A stretch of DNA of 5,317 nucleotides from Mariprofundus sp. (GTDB lineage Bacteria; Pseudomonadota; Zetaproteobacteria; Mariprofundales; Mariprofundaceae). The notes below the pieces were generated by a model, which worked only from the letters and a program-made list of their open reading frames with translations, did not search any database and was not told the DNA's origin. Every line of letters starts with the position of its first letter. Within the stretch, counting starts at the first letter, position 1. Made by a program: the position numbers and the translations under genes. Of the stretch, positions 1 to 4,997 are shown one piece after another. The stretch is taken from positions 1 through 5,317 of the forward strand of contig JAUZQI010000159.1 of assembly GCA_030951095.1 (NCBI GenBank), in the 5' to 3' direction.

Positions 1-35
1 GAAATAATAGAAGTCGGAATTTGTTTACGACCCAT
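1..35 (-). CDS. Possible start of a divergent gene, cut by the window edge
   Basis: On the minus strand an ATG at 35-33 opens a frame that stays open to the window edge and reads MGRKQIPTSII. An AGGA (plus-strand 45-48) lies 9 bases upstream of the ATG as a possible ribosome binding site, and an in-frame stop at 41-39 makes this ATG the first possible start. Only 11 full codons are visible, so no family can be named. A divergent gene would explain the long non-coding stretch before yebC as a shared promoter region. The competing reading is a plus-strand tail: the frame from base 1 is open until TGA at 79-81. Neither can be proved from so few codons. Confidence 0.25.
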   Translation of the reverse strand, partial: MGRKQIPTSII

Positions 36-90
36 AGTTCAGGTTCCTAATTCCCATAAATCGTTCAATACCTCTCTGTGAGCTTCTTTT

Positions 91-111
91 CCCCGTTTCA
101 GTAACACGGGG
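91..111. repeat. Small GC-rich inverted repeat (hairpin)
   Basis: CCCCGT (91-96) and ACGGGG (106-111) are perfect reverse complements around a 9-base loop. On the plus strand the T-run (87-90) lies before the stem rather than after it, and on the minus strand the stem is followed by A residues. It therefore does not fit a standard intrinsic terminator in either direction. It may be an operator or an RNA hairpin; its function is unknown. Confidence 0.45.
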
Positions 112-114
112 GGC

Positions 115-166
115 TATAAATACACAAAGCCTTACCCGCACCCAAGAGTATACAGTATAAATACAC
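115..166. repeat. 11-bp direct repeat TATAAATACAC, two copies
   Basis: The word TATAAATACAC occurs at 115-125 and again at 156-166. The copies start 41 bp apart, close to four helical turns, so both would lie on the same DNA face. Two identical AT-rich 11-mers this close in an otherwise unexplained intergenic region could be paired protein-binding sites. In AT-rich DNA, chance remains possible. Confidence 0.4.
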
Positions 167-174
167 TTATACTC
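146..174. promoter_or_regulatory. TATA-rich dyad, possible operator or promoter core
   Basis: GAGTATA (146-152) and TATACTC (168-174) form a perfect 7-bp inverted repeat around a 15-base spacer. The dyad encloses the second TATAAATACAC copy and also contains the palindrome GTATAC at 148-153. The arrangement suggests a dimeric regulator site or a promoter core. No good -35 hexamer stands 17 bases before TATAAA (156-161), so promoter function is not assured. Confidence 0.3.
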
Positions 175-347
175 AAATCATCCACAGCTCATTTTGATAT
201 GTTTCATCTGAATGGAAGCACCTTTGCATAGATTGTGCTCAGTTCTGTCCCGGTCTGGCTCCTCATACAGGACTCGAACGAATGACTGAAAGTGGGCGAA
301 AAGGCCATTGGGTAACAATAAAACGGAATCTCACCTGCAAATCTTCC

Positions 348-376
348 ATGACGCATTTTATCAACAATGTTATGGT
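348..376 (+). promoter_or_regulatory. Candidate sigma-70 promoter with extended -10 for yebC
   Basis: ATGACG (348-353) matches the -35 consensus at four of six bases. After a 17-base spacer comes TATGGT (371-376), which matches the -10 consensus at four of six and is preceded by TG one base away (368-369), an extended -10. Transcription would start near 383, leaving a leader of about 26 bases before the yebC ATG. The elements are individually weak and this is a prediction only. Confidence 0.3.
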
Positions 377-408
377 TCGAAGCGACAAAAATATTGAGGT
401 GTTGATCC

Positions 409-1164
409 ATGTCAGGACATAATAAATGGTCCAGTATCAAGCATAAGAAAGCGGCAACTGATGCCAAGCGTGGCAAGATTTTTACGCGCTATATCCGTGA
501 AATAACCATTGCCGCCCGTGCTGGCGGTGATGATCCTGATGCCAACCCGCGCCTGCGAGCAGCCATTACAGCGGCCAAGGGTGTCAACATGCCCAAGGAT
601 AATATCGAACGTGCAATCAATCGCGGTGTGGGTGGCGGTGAAGGCGCCAATATCGATGAAATCCGTTATGAGGGTTACGGGCAAGGCGGTGTTGCCATCC
701 TCGTTGACTGTATGAGCGACAATCGCAACAGAACCGTGTCCGATGTACGCTCCGCGTTTAATAAAGGCGGTGGCAATATGGGTGAATCCGGCTGTGTGAG
801 CTGGATGTTTCATCAGAAGGGCCAGTTCATCTTTGACCGTGAACAGGTGAATGAAGATCAGTTGATGGACATTGCACTGGAAGCCGGTGCGGAAGATGTG
901 ATCGACAATGCTGAAGACTGCTGCATTGAAGTGACCTGTGGCATCGCCGAATTTGGCGAAGTACAGAAGGCCATTGAGACTGAGGCGCTGGAGCCTCAGA
1001 TCGGGGAAATCACCTGGATACCGGAAAACACCATTGAAGTTGAAGGTGAAGCGGCTGAAAAACTGCTGGCGCTTATTGAAAGGCTGGAAGATCTGGATGA
1101 TGTACAGAATGTTTATGCCAATTACGACATATCCGATGCAGAACTGGAGCAAATCCACGCCTGA
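409..1164 (+). CDS. yebC: YebC/TACO1 family translation or regulatory factor
   Basis: The 251-residue product is a full-length YebC/PmpR/TACO1 protein (E. coli YebC has 246). The N-terminal helical domain carries the signature [20 protein letters not shown] (3-22), followed by DPDANPRLR (42-50) and [11 protein letters not shown] (60-70). The central domain has YEGYGQGG (87-94) and SDNRNRT (103-109), then a [14 protein letters not shown] segment (121-134). Older annotation calls the family transcriptional regulators. Later work on bacterial YebC proteins and mitochondrial TACO1 supports a ribosome-associated role in relieving stalls, notably at proline-rich stretches. It is cytoplasmic. The start is supported by GAGGTG (396-401), 7 bases before the ATG. 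It heads the gene run, 18 bases before ruvC. Which of the reported roles applies here cannot be told from sequence. Confidence 0.96.
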   Translation: MSGHNKWSSIKHKKAATDAKRGKIFTRYIREITIAARAGGDDPDANPRLRAAITAAKGVNMPKDNIERAINRGVGGGEGANIDEIRYEGYGQGGVAILVDCMSDNRNRTVSDVRSAFNKGGGNMGESGCVSWMFHQKGQFIFDREQVNEDQLMDIALEAGAEDVIDNAEDCCIEVTCGIAEFGEVQKAIETEALEPQIGEITWIPENTIEVEGEAAEKLLALIERLEDLDDVQNVYANYDISDAELEQIHA

Positions 1165-1182
1165 TCCGGCCTCGACGAACGT

Positions 1183-1671
1183 ATGCGAATTCTAGGCGTT
1201 GATCCCGGCTCACAGAAAACCGGCGTAGGTATCATTGATGTGCAGGGAAATCACCTGACCCATGTTCACCATACCGTGATTCGTACCGGCAAGGGTGATT
1301 TCGATGAACGCCTGCATATTCTCTTTGCCGGGTTATCGAAGATCATTACCGCATTCAAACCGGACACTGCAGCCATCGAGGATGTATTCGTTTCCAAAAA
1401 TGCCGGCTCAGCCCTGAAACTCGGGCAGGCTCGCGGCGCATTGATTGCCGCCTGCGGTGCTCACGGGCTGAGAGTCGCCCCCTATTCTCCTACCAAGGTC
1501 AAACAATCTGTTGTTGGATTCGGACGCGCTGATAAGGATCAGGTTGGCCACATGGTGCGTATACTGTTACATCCACCTGAACCATTGCCGGAAGATGCAG
1601 CCGACGCGCTTGCAGTAGCCATCTGCCATGCGCATCATAGCCCCATGCAAAATTTGGAGAGAAAACAGTGA
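1183..1671 (+). CDS. ruvC: Crossover junction endodeoxyribonuclease RuvC
   Basis: RuvC is the dimeric Holliday-junction resolvase that nicks two opposing strands after RuvAB branch migration. The 162-residue product has the RNase H-like fold signature at the N terminus (ILGVDPGSQKTG, 3-14). All four metal-binding acids are present: D7, E66 (in AAIEDVF), D138 and D141 (in EDAADALA), with the same numbering as E. coli RuvC. SALKLGQARG (76-85) and VKQSVVGFGRADKDQV (106-121) are further family blocks. The protein is about ten residues shorter than the E. coli one (173), all at the C-terminal tail. No clear Shine-Dalgarno precedes the ATG, so translation may depend on ribosomes leaving yebC 18 bases upstream. 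The start is fixed by the position of D7. The TGA stop overlaps a GTG that could start a small frame. Confidence 0.97.
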   Translation: MRILGVDPGSQKTGVGIIDVQGNHLTHVHHTVIRTGKGDFDERLHILFAGLSKIITAFKPDTAAIEDVFVSKNAGSALKLGQARGALIAACGAHGLRVAPYSPTKVKQSVVGFGRADKDQVGHMVRILLHPPEPLPEDAADALAVAICHAHHSPMQNLERKQ

Positions 1672-1814
1672 TACGTGCGAAGCCGCTTATCAACACGCTC
1701 AGGGCGAGCGCCCAAATCAATTTGTTGATTTGTAAAGAAAGCGATAATCGCATTCTCGCTTTCTGTGGCGTAATTTTGCCATGGACGGCAAAATTACGGG
1801 GAGATCAAACATGA
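1668..1814 (+). CDS. Possible 48-residue small protein bridging ruvC and ruvA
   Basis: A GTG at 1668-1670 overlaps the ruvC stop (GTGA) and is preceded by GGAG (1656-1659) at 8 bases. The frame runs 48 codons and ends in TGA at 1812-1814, which overlaps the ruvA start (ATGA). The peptide starts MIRAKPLINTL, has a hydrophobic/cysteine middle (INLLIC, ILAFCGVIL) and ends KLRGDQT. No family is recognised. The frame therefore shows the coupling geometry of a real operon gene at both ends. Against this, most of it consists of perfect DNA palindromes, and an ATG followed by ATA always contains an out-of-frame TGA. It could be a leader-like peptide that keeps ribosomes moving to ruvA, a chance frame in an inserted element, or the remnant of a displaced ruvA start. 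Confidence 0.3.
   Translation: MIRAKPLINTLRASAQINLLICKESDNRILAFCGVILPWTAKLRGDQT
1696..1798. repeat. Cluster of adjacent hairpins between ruvC and ruvA
   Basis: Consecutive inverted repeats fill the gap. First is GGGC/GCCC (1702-1705/1710-1713), which competes with CGCTC/GAGCG (1696-1700/1706-1710). Next is CAAATCAA/TTGATTTG (1713-1720/1725-1732), 8 perfect pairs with a 4-base loop. Then AGAAAGCGA/TCGCTTTCT (1736-1744/1756-1764), 9 perfect pairs with an 11-base loop. Last is CGTAATTTTGCC/GGCAAAATTACG (1769-1780/1787-1798), 12 perfect pairs with a 6-base loop. None is followed by a T-run, so these are not intrinsic terminators. The design resembles a REP-like or other small palindromic insertion, or a structured intercistronic RNA. 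Only one copy is in this window, so repeat-family membership is untested. Confidence 0.75.
1798..1803 (+). promoter_or_regulatory. Ribosome binding site that fixes the ruvA start
   Basis: GGGGAG lies 7 bases before the ATG at 1811. An earlier in-frame ATG at 1781 sits in the loop of the 12-bp hairpin and has no Shine-Dalgarno before it, so 1811 is the better start. The first G of the site is also the last paired base of that hairpin, so the stem directly abuts the ribosome landing site. Confidence 0.7.
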
Positions 1815-2380
1815 TAGGCTGGTTATCCGGCACCATCAGAGATATTGATCCGGTCGGTACGGTGTTGCTGGAAACAGGTGGTGTTGGCTACGAAGTCAGC
1901 ATGAGTCTGCAAACCCTGTGTAAGTTGAAACAGGGAGAACGTGCCGAACTTTCTATCCATACCCATGTACGTGAAGATCAAATCACCCTGTTCGGGTTTG
2001 CCAACGGAGCCGAACGCAGCATGTTCCGCAAACTGACGACTGTGTCCGGCATTGGTGCGCGAATGGCGCTGAATCTGATGTCCGGCATGGCTACAGATGA
2101 GTTTATCACAGCCATTGAGAATGCCGATGACCTGGCTATTGCCCGTACACCCGGGATTGGCAAGAAAACCGCCCAGCGGCTGATTCTGGAATTACAGGGA
2201 AAACTCGCCAGTGCAGTGTCTGGAAGCAGTGGCCCCGTACCATCCAATCATCATGCCGAAGTGCGCTCTGCCCTGATCAATCTGGGTTATAAGCCGGCTC
2301 AACTGGATATTGCAATGAAACAGGTGGAGCTGGCTGATTTTGAAACCATGTTCCGCGCCGCATTGAAGGCATTGGGTTGA
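1811..2380 (+). CDS. ruvA: Holliday junction branch migration complex subunit RuvA
   Basis: RuvA tetramers bind four-way DNA junctions and load the RuvB motor. The 189-residue product begins MIGWLSGTI, matching the MIGRLRG start of the family. Domain I (about 1-62) is an OB fold with GGVGYEV (23-29) and the acidic-pin residues E55 and D56 in VREDQ. Domain II (about 63-130) carries two helix-hairpin-helix motifs, VSGIGARMA (78-86) and [12 protein letters not shown] (113-124). After a short linker, domain III (about 148-189) has [13 protein letters not shown] and [10 protein letters not shown], the part that contacts RuvB. The E. coli protein has 203 residues; the difference is mainly in the linker. 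The TGA stop shares its A with the ruvB ATG. A longer version from ATG 1781 would add ten residues encoded by the upstream palindrome and is unlikely. Confidence 0.96.
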   Translation: MIGWLSGTIRDIDPVGTVLLETGGVGYEVSMSLQTLCKLKQGERAELSIHTHVREDQITLFGFANGAERSMFRKLTTVSGIGARMALNLMSGMATDEFITAIENADDLAIARTPGIGKKTAQRLILELQGKLASAVSGSSGPVPSNHHAEVRSALINLGYKPAQLDIAMKQVELADFETMFRAALKALG

Positions 2381-3438
2381 TGGAACCAAATCACGATTTG
2401 GCCATGGAGCCTCCTCCTGATTCGGACCGTCTGATTGATGGCGTTTCCACCGTGGCTGACAACTGGGATGTCGCCTTACGGCCCAAGAGCCTGGATGAAT
2501 ATATCGGGCAGGAAAAAATCAGAGCTAATTTGAAAATTTATATTCAGGCTGCCAAAGGGCGTAATGAATCGCTTGATCATGTACTGCTGTATGGCCCACC
2601 CGGACTCGGAAAAACCACCCTTGCCAATATTATTGCATTGGAAATGGGGGTGAATATTCGCAGCACCTCCGGGCCTGTGATTGAACGCCCCGGCGATCTG
2701 GCTGCCATGCTGACCAATATTGAGGAAGGCGATGTGCTGTTTATCGATGAAATCCATCGCCTGAGTCCACAAATTGAAGAAATTCTTTATCCGGCTATGG
2801 AAGACTTTCAGCTTGATATTGTTATTGGTCAGGGGCCGGCTGCACGCTCGATCAAGATGGATATCCCCCGTTTTACACTAATCGGAGCCACGACCCGTGC
2901 AGGTTTACTTACCAATCCGCTGCGCGACCGTTTTGGTGTCATTGAGCGACTGGAATTTTATTCGCATGCAGAGCTGGCCACGATTGTCAGTCGTTCAGCC
3001 AGGCTGTTGAATATTTATACTGAAGAGAGCGGTTCGATAGAAATTGCGCGCCGTTCGCGTGGCACCCCCAGAATAGCGAACAGGTTGTTGCGGCGTGTAC
3101 GCGATTTTGCCGAAGTAGAGCATGATGGAAACATCAGTCAGGCCGTTGCCGACGCCTCTCTGCAACGGCTGGAAGTCGATCATTTGGGGCTGGATCATCA
3201 GGATCGCAAATTGTTAACTGTGATTATTGATAAATACAGCGGTGGACCTGTCGGACTGGACACATTGGCAGCATCCATCTCAGAAGAGCGCGATACTATC
3301 GAGGATGTGCTGGAACCCTATCTGATGCAGGAAGGGTTAATCGCCCGTACCCCACGCGGGCGCACAGCTACACCACTGGCCTATGCACATCTTAAACGAA
3401 CGCTACCGGGCAGTGACAGGCAAGAGTCTTTGTTATGA
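2380..3438 (+). CDS. ruvB: Holliday junction branch migration ATPase RuvB
   Basis: RuvB is the hexameric AAA+ motor that pumps DNA through the RuvA-bound junction. The 352-residue product shows Walker [10 protein letters not shown] (72-80), Walker B VLFIDEIH (119-126), sensor 1 in GATTRAG (169-175), the arginine-finger segment PLRDRFG (180-186) and sensor 2 in [13 protein letters not shown] (228-240). The C-terminal winged-helix DNA-binding domain ends in [13 protein letters not shown]...RTPRGR (308-328). It is about 16 residues longer than E. coli RuvB (336), mainly from a proline/acid-rich N terminus before LID (18-20). The start chosen is the ATG at 2380, overlapping the ruvA stop by one base (TGATG), with GAAGG at 2365-2369. 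TTG at 2377 and ATG at 2404 are weaker alternatives. It overlaps ybgC by four bases. Confidence 0.97.
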   Translation: MEPNHDLAMEPPPDSDRLIDGVSTVADNWDVALRPKSLDEYIGQEKIRANLKIYIQAAKGRNESLDHVLLYGPPGLGKTTLANIIALEMGVNIRSTSGPVIERPGDLAAMLTNIEEGDVLFIDEIHRLSPQIEEILYPAMEDFQLDIVIGQGPAARSIKMDIPRFTLIGATTRAGLLTNPLRDRFGVIERLEFYSHAELATIVSRSARLLNIYTEESGSIEIARRSRGTPRIANRLLRRVRDFAEVEHDGNISQAVADASLQRLEVDHLGLDHQDRKLLTVIIDKYSGGPVGLDTLAASISEERDTIEDVLEPYLMQEGLIARTPRGRTATPLAYAHLKRTLPGSDRQESLL

Positions 3439-3854
3439 CAGCATTTTTTGAAACCCTGAGCATTCGCGTTTATTATGAAGATACTGATCATGGCGGCGTA
3501 GTCTATTATGCCAATTACCTGAAATTCATGGAGCGCGCGCGTAGCGAATTTCTACGTTCAGCAGGACTGGAACTGGATACCATTGACGATCAATTCGGCG
3601 TGTTATTTGCCGTAACCGAAGCCAATGTACGCTATCACAAACCGGCTGTTTTTAATGATCTGCTGACAGTAGAAAGCAGCATCAGCTGCCTGCGCGGGGC
3701 TCGTATTACATTCAAACAATGTATCTACAGGCAGCAGAACCATATACTGCTGACTGACGCAGACATTCATTTGGCCTGTATCAGCAGAGGCGGCAAGGTC
3801 AGTCGCATTCCTGCCCCGGTTGCAAACTGTTTAAAAAATCATCTGAACCCATAG
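3435..3854 (+). CDS. ybgC: Tol-Pal-associated acyl-CoA thioesterase YbgC
   Basis: YbgC is a single-domain hotdog-fold thioesterase of the 4-hydroxybenzoyl-CoA thioesterase family. It hydrolyses acyl-CoA thioesters and in E. coli is found with acyl carrier protein and phospholipid-synthesis enzymes. The 139-residue product carries the active-site block [19 protein letters not shown] (11-29), with the expected catalytic aspartate D18 in DTDHGG, followed by the conserved ERARSEFLR (33-41). [15 protein letters not shown] (66-80) and MRG-like CLRGARITF (85-93) are later family strands. Length is normal (E. coli 134). The ATG overlaps the ruvB stop (ATGA), indicating coupled translation, and there is no strong independent Shine-Dalgarno. 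Its place directly before tolQ is the conserved arrangement. Its physiological substrate is not known from the sequence. Confidence 0.94.
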   Translation: MTAFFETLSIRVYYEDTDHGGVVYYANYLKFMERARSEFLRSAGLELDTIDDQFGVLFAVTEANVRYHKPAVFNDLLTVESSISCLRGARITFKQCIYRQQNHILLTDADIHLACISRGGKVSRIPAPVANCLKNHLNP

Positions 3855-3863
3855 GAGCTATTC

Positions 3864-4553
3864 ATGCCTCAAGATCTATCCATTCTTCACCTTATCCTGA
3901 ATGCAGGCGTCATTGTTCAGAGCGTACTGGTTCTGCTGATTTTATTATCGCTGATGAGTTGGGCGGTTATTTTCAATAAATGGCGTTTTTACAGGAGAAC
4001 GCGCAATGAAGCGGAATCCTTTTCGAAGGCATTCTGGAGTGGCTCGGATATGGATACGATTCTGGCAGGCATTCCACAGCAATATCCTGACTCGCCATTG
4101 CCCAATATTTTTCAGTCAGGCTACCGTGAATTCATGCGCATCCGGCGAGAGGCGACCGAAAGCGAATCCGGAAAAATTGTTGCCGGTAGCGGTATTGACG
4201 GTGTTCGCAGAGCACTCGATGCGGCATATTCCAGAGAAATGGAGAAGCTGTCCCGCCATCTGGCATTTCTGGCGACTGTAGGTTCCATATCGCCGTTTAT
4301 CGGCCTGTTCGGCACCGTATGGGGTATCGTAACCGCCTTTCAGGGCATTGCATTAACCAAGAATACTTCGCTAATAGCTGTTGCTCCCGGCATTGCCGAA
4401 GCTCTTGTTGCGACAGCATTCGGACTGATCGCTGCTATTCCTGCTGTGGTTGCCTACAACAAATTTTCGGCTGACCTTAAACGGACAGGTGCCAATATGG
4501 AGCAGTTCGGCTCCGAGTTCCTCAATATTGTTTCGCGGCACATCAAAAATTAA
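3864..4553 (+). CDS. tolQ: Tol-Pal system proton channel subunit TolQ
   Basis: TolQ is the multi-pass inner-membrane subunit that with TolR converts proton motive force into movement of TolA, needed for outer-membrane constriction and integrity. The 229-residue product has three hydrophobic segments: about 14-37, 133-160 and 172-197, with a large cytoplasmic loop between the first two. Signature blocks are FWSGSDMD (57-64), TVGSISPFIGLFGTVWGI (138-155) and APGIAEALVATAFGL (174-188). T151 and T184 correspond to the channel threonines of the TolQ/ExbB/MotA family. Length matches E. coli TolQ (230). The neighbours tolR, tolA and ybgC make this TolQ rather than ExbB. The Shine-Dalgarno AGGAG (3853-3857) overlaps the ybgC TAG stop and stands 6 bases from the ATG. 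Confidence 0.96.
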   Translation: MPQDLSILHLILNAGVIVQSVLVLLILLSLMSWAVIFNKWRFYRRTRNEAESFSKAFWSGSDMDTILAGIPQQYPDSPLPNIFQSGYREFMRIRREATESESGKIVAGSGIDGVRRALDAAYSREMEKLSRHLAFLATVGSISPFIGLFGTVWGIVTAFQGIALTKNTSLIAVAPGIAEALVATAFGLIAAIPAVVAYNKFSADLKRTGANMEQFGSEFLNIVSRHIKN

Positions 4554-4580
4554 GAACGAGGCATTACGGAGGAATTAACC

Positions 4581-4997
4581 ATGTGGGCTGGACAAAGCAA
4601 ATGGGGAAAAGATCTCGAACCGATGGGTGAAATCAATGTTACACCATTGGTCGATGTTATGTTGGTGTTACTGATTATTTTCATGGTCACGGCCCCTCTG
4701 CTTACGCAGGGCGTCAATGTCGATCTGCCGGAGGCAGATGCTCCCTCTCTGCAACAGAATATTGAGCCACTGGTGATCACAATTCGTGCCAATGGAAATA
4801 TATATATCCAGAAACATGATATTGATATCAAACAGTTAGCGCCACGTATTCAGGCAATGCGAAAAGCAAAGTCTGATCTTCCGATATTCATTCGCGGTGA
4901 TGCAAAAACACCCTATGGCCGTGTCGCGGAGGTGATGGCTCTGCTGGAAAGCTCCGGTATCAAGAAGGTCGGCCTTGTCACTGAGCCGCGCCGCTAA
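4581..4997 (+). CDS. tolR: Tol-Pal system proton channel subunit TolR
   Basis: TolR is a single-pass inner-membrane protein of the TolR/ExbD family, partner of TolQ. The 138-residue product has a short cytoplasmic N terminus, a transmembrane helix at about 20-40 (EINVTPLVDVMLVLLIIFMV) and a periplasmic domain from about 45. D25 in the helix is the protonatable aspartate equivalent to D23 of E. coli TolR. VDLPEADAP (47-55) follows the helix as in the family, and the end SSGIKKVGLVTEP (124-136) matches the conserved C-terminal strand. GGAGGA (4568-4573), 7 bases before the ATG, is the strongest Shine-Dalgarno in the window. The gene is 27 bases after tolQ. Its last 23 bases probably overlap the start of tolA in another frame. 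Confidence 0.96.
   Translation: MWAGQSKWGKDLEPMGEINVTPLVDVMLVLLIIFMVTAPLLTQGVNVDLPEADAPSLQQNIEPLVITIRANGNIYIQKHDIDIKQLAPRIQAMRKAKSDLPIFIRGDAKTPYGRVAEVMALLESSGIKKVGLVTEPRR
4965..4977 (+). promoter_or_regulatory. Ribosome binding site and TTG start proposed for tolA
   Basis: AAGG (4965-4968), within tolR codons, stands 6 bases before a TTG at 4975-4977 in the tolA frame. No ATG exists in this frame before the membrane helix; the first is at 5086, inside it. The nearest upstream stop in the frame is at 4933-4935. CTG codons at 4981 and 5017 are other possibilities. Confidence 0.5.

Larger units (their letters stand above)
36..408. other. AT-rich upstream region with no supported complete gene
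   Basis: These roughly 370 bases lie before yebC. Open frames here are short or overlap yebC in antisense and have no recognisable protein features. The stretch contains a small hairpin (91-111), a repeated TATAAATACAC word, a dyad around 146-174 and a weak promoter candidate near yebC. No tRNA, terminator with a T-run or known riboswitch was recognised. It is most simply read as the regulatory region of the yebC-ruv-tol gene run, possibly shared with a divergent gene. Confidence 0.5.

Noticed and set aside
91..111. Intrinsic terminator
   Set aside because: The stem has no following T-run on either strand; the T residues lie on the wrong side.
270..279. tRNA T-loop-like word on the minus strand (GTTCGAGTCC)
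   Set aside because: The flanking bases do not form a T stem and no acceptor, D or anticodon arms are present.
204..476. Minus-strand open frame of 90 codons overlapping the yebC start
   Set aside because: It has no recognisable features and runs antisense into the conserved yebC N terminus, so it is treated as chance.
412..1158. Long minus-strand open frame of 248 codons inside yebC
   Set aside because: It is the antisense shadow of a clearly recognised yebC, shows no family motifs, and arises from codon bias on the opposite strand.
1769..1798. Terminator between ruvC and ruvA
   Set aside because: The 12-bp stem is followed by GGGGAG and not by T residues, and the operon continues with a ribosome site.
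1672..1810. LexA (SOS) box before ruvA
   Set aside because: E. coli ruvAB is SOS-controlled, but no CTGT-N8-ACAG pattern was found here. The yebC upstream region also showed none.
2377..2379. TTG start for ruvB one codon before the ATG
   Set aside because: The ATG at 2380 is the stronger codon and overlaps the ruvA stop in a standard way; TTG adds only one residue.
3864..4997. ExbB-ExbD instead of TolQ-TolR
   Set aside because: The upstream ybgC, the TolQ block FWSG and the following tolA-like gene fit Tol, although the families are homologous.
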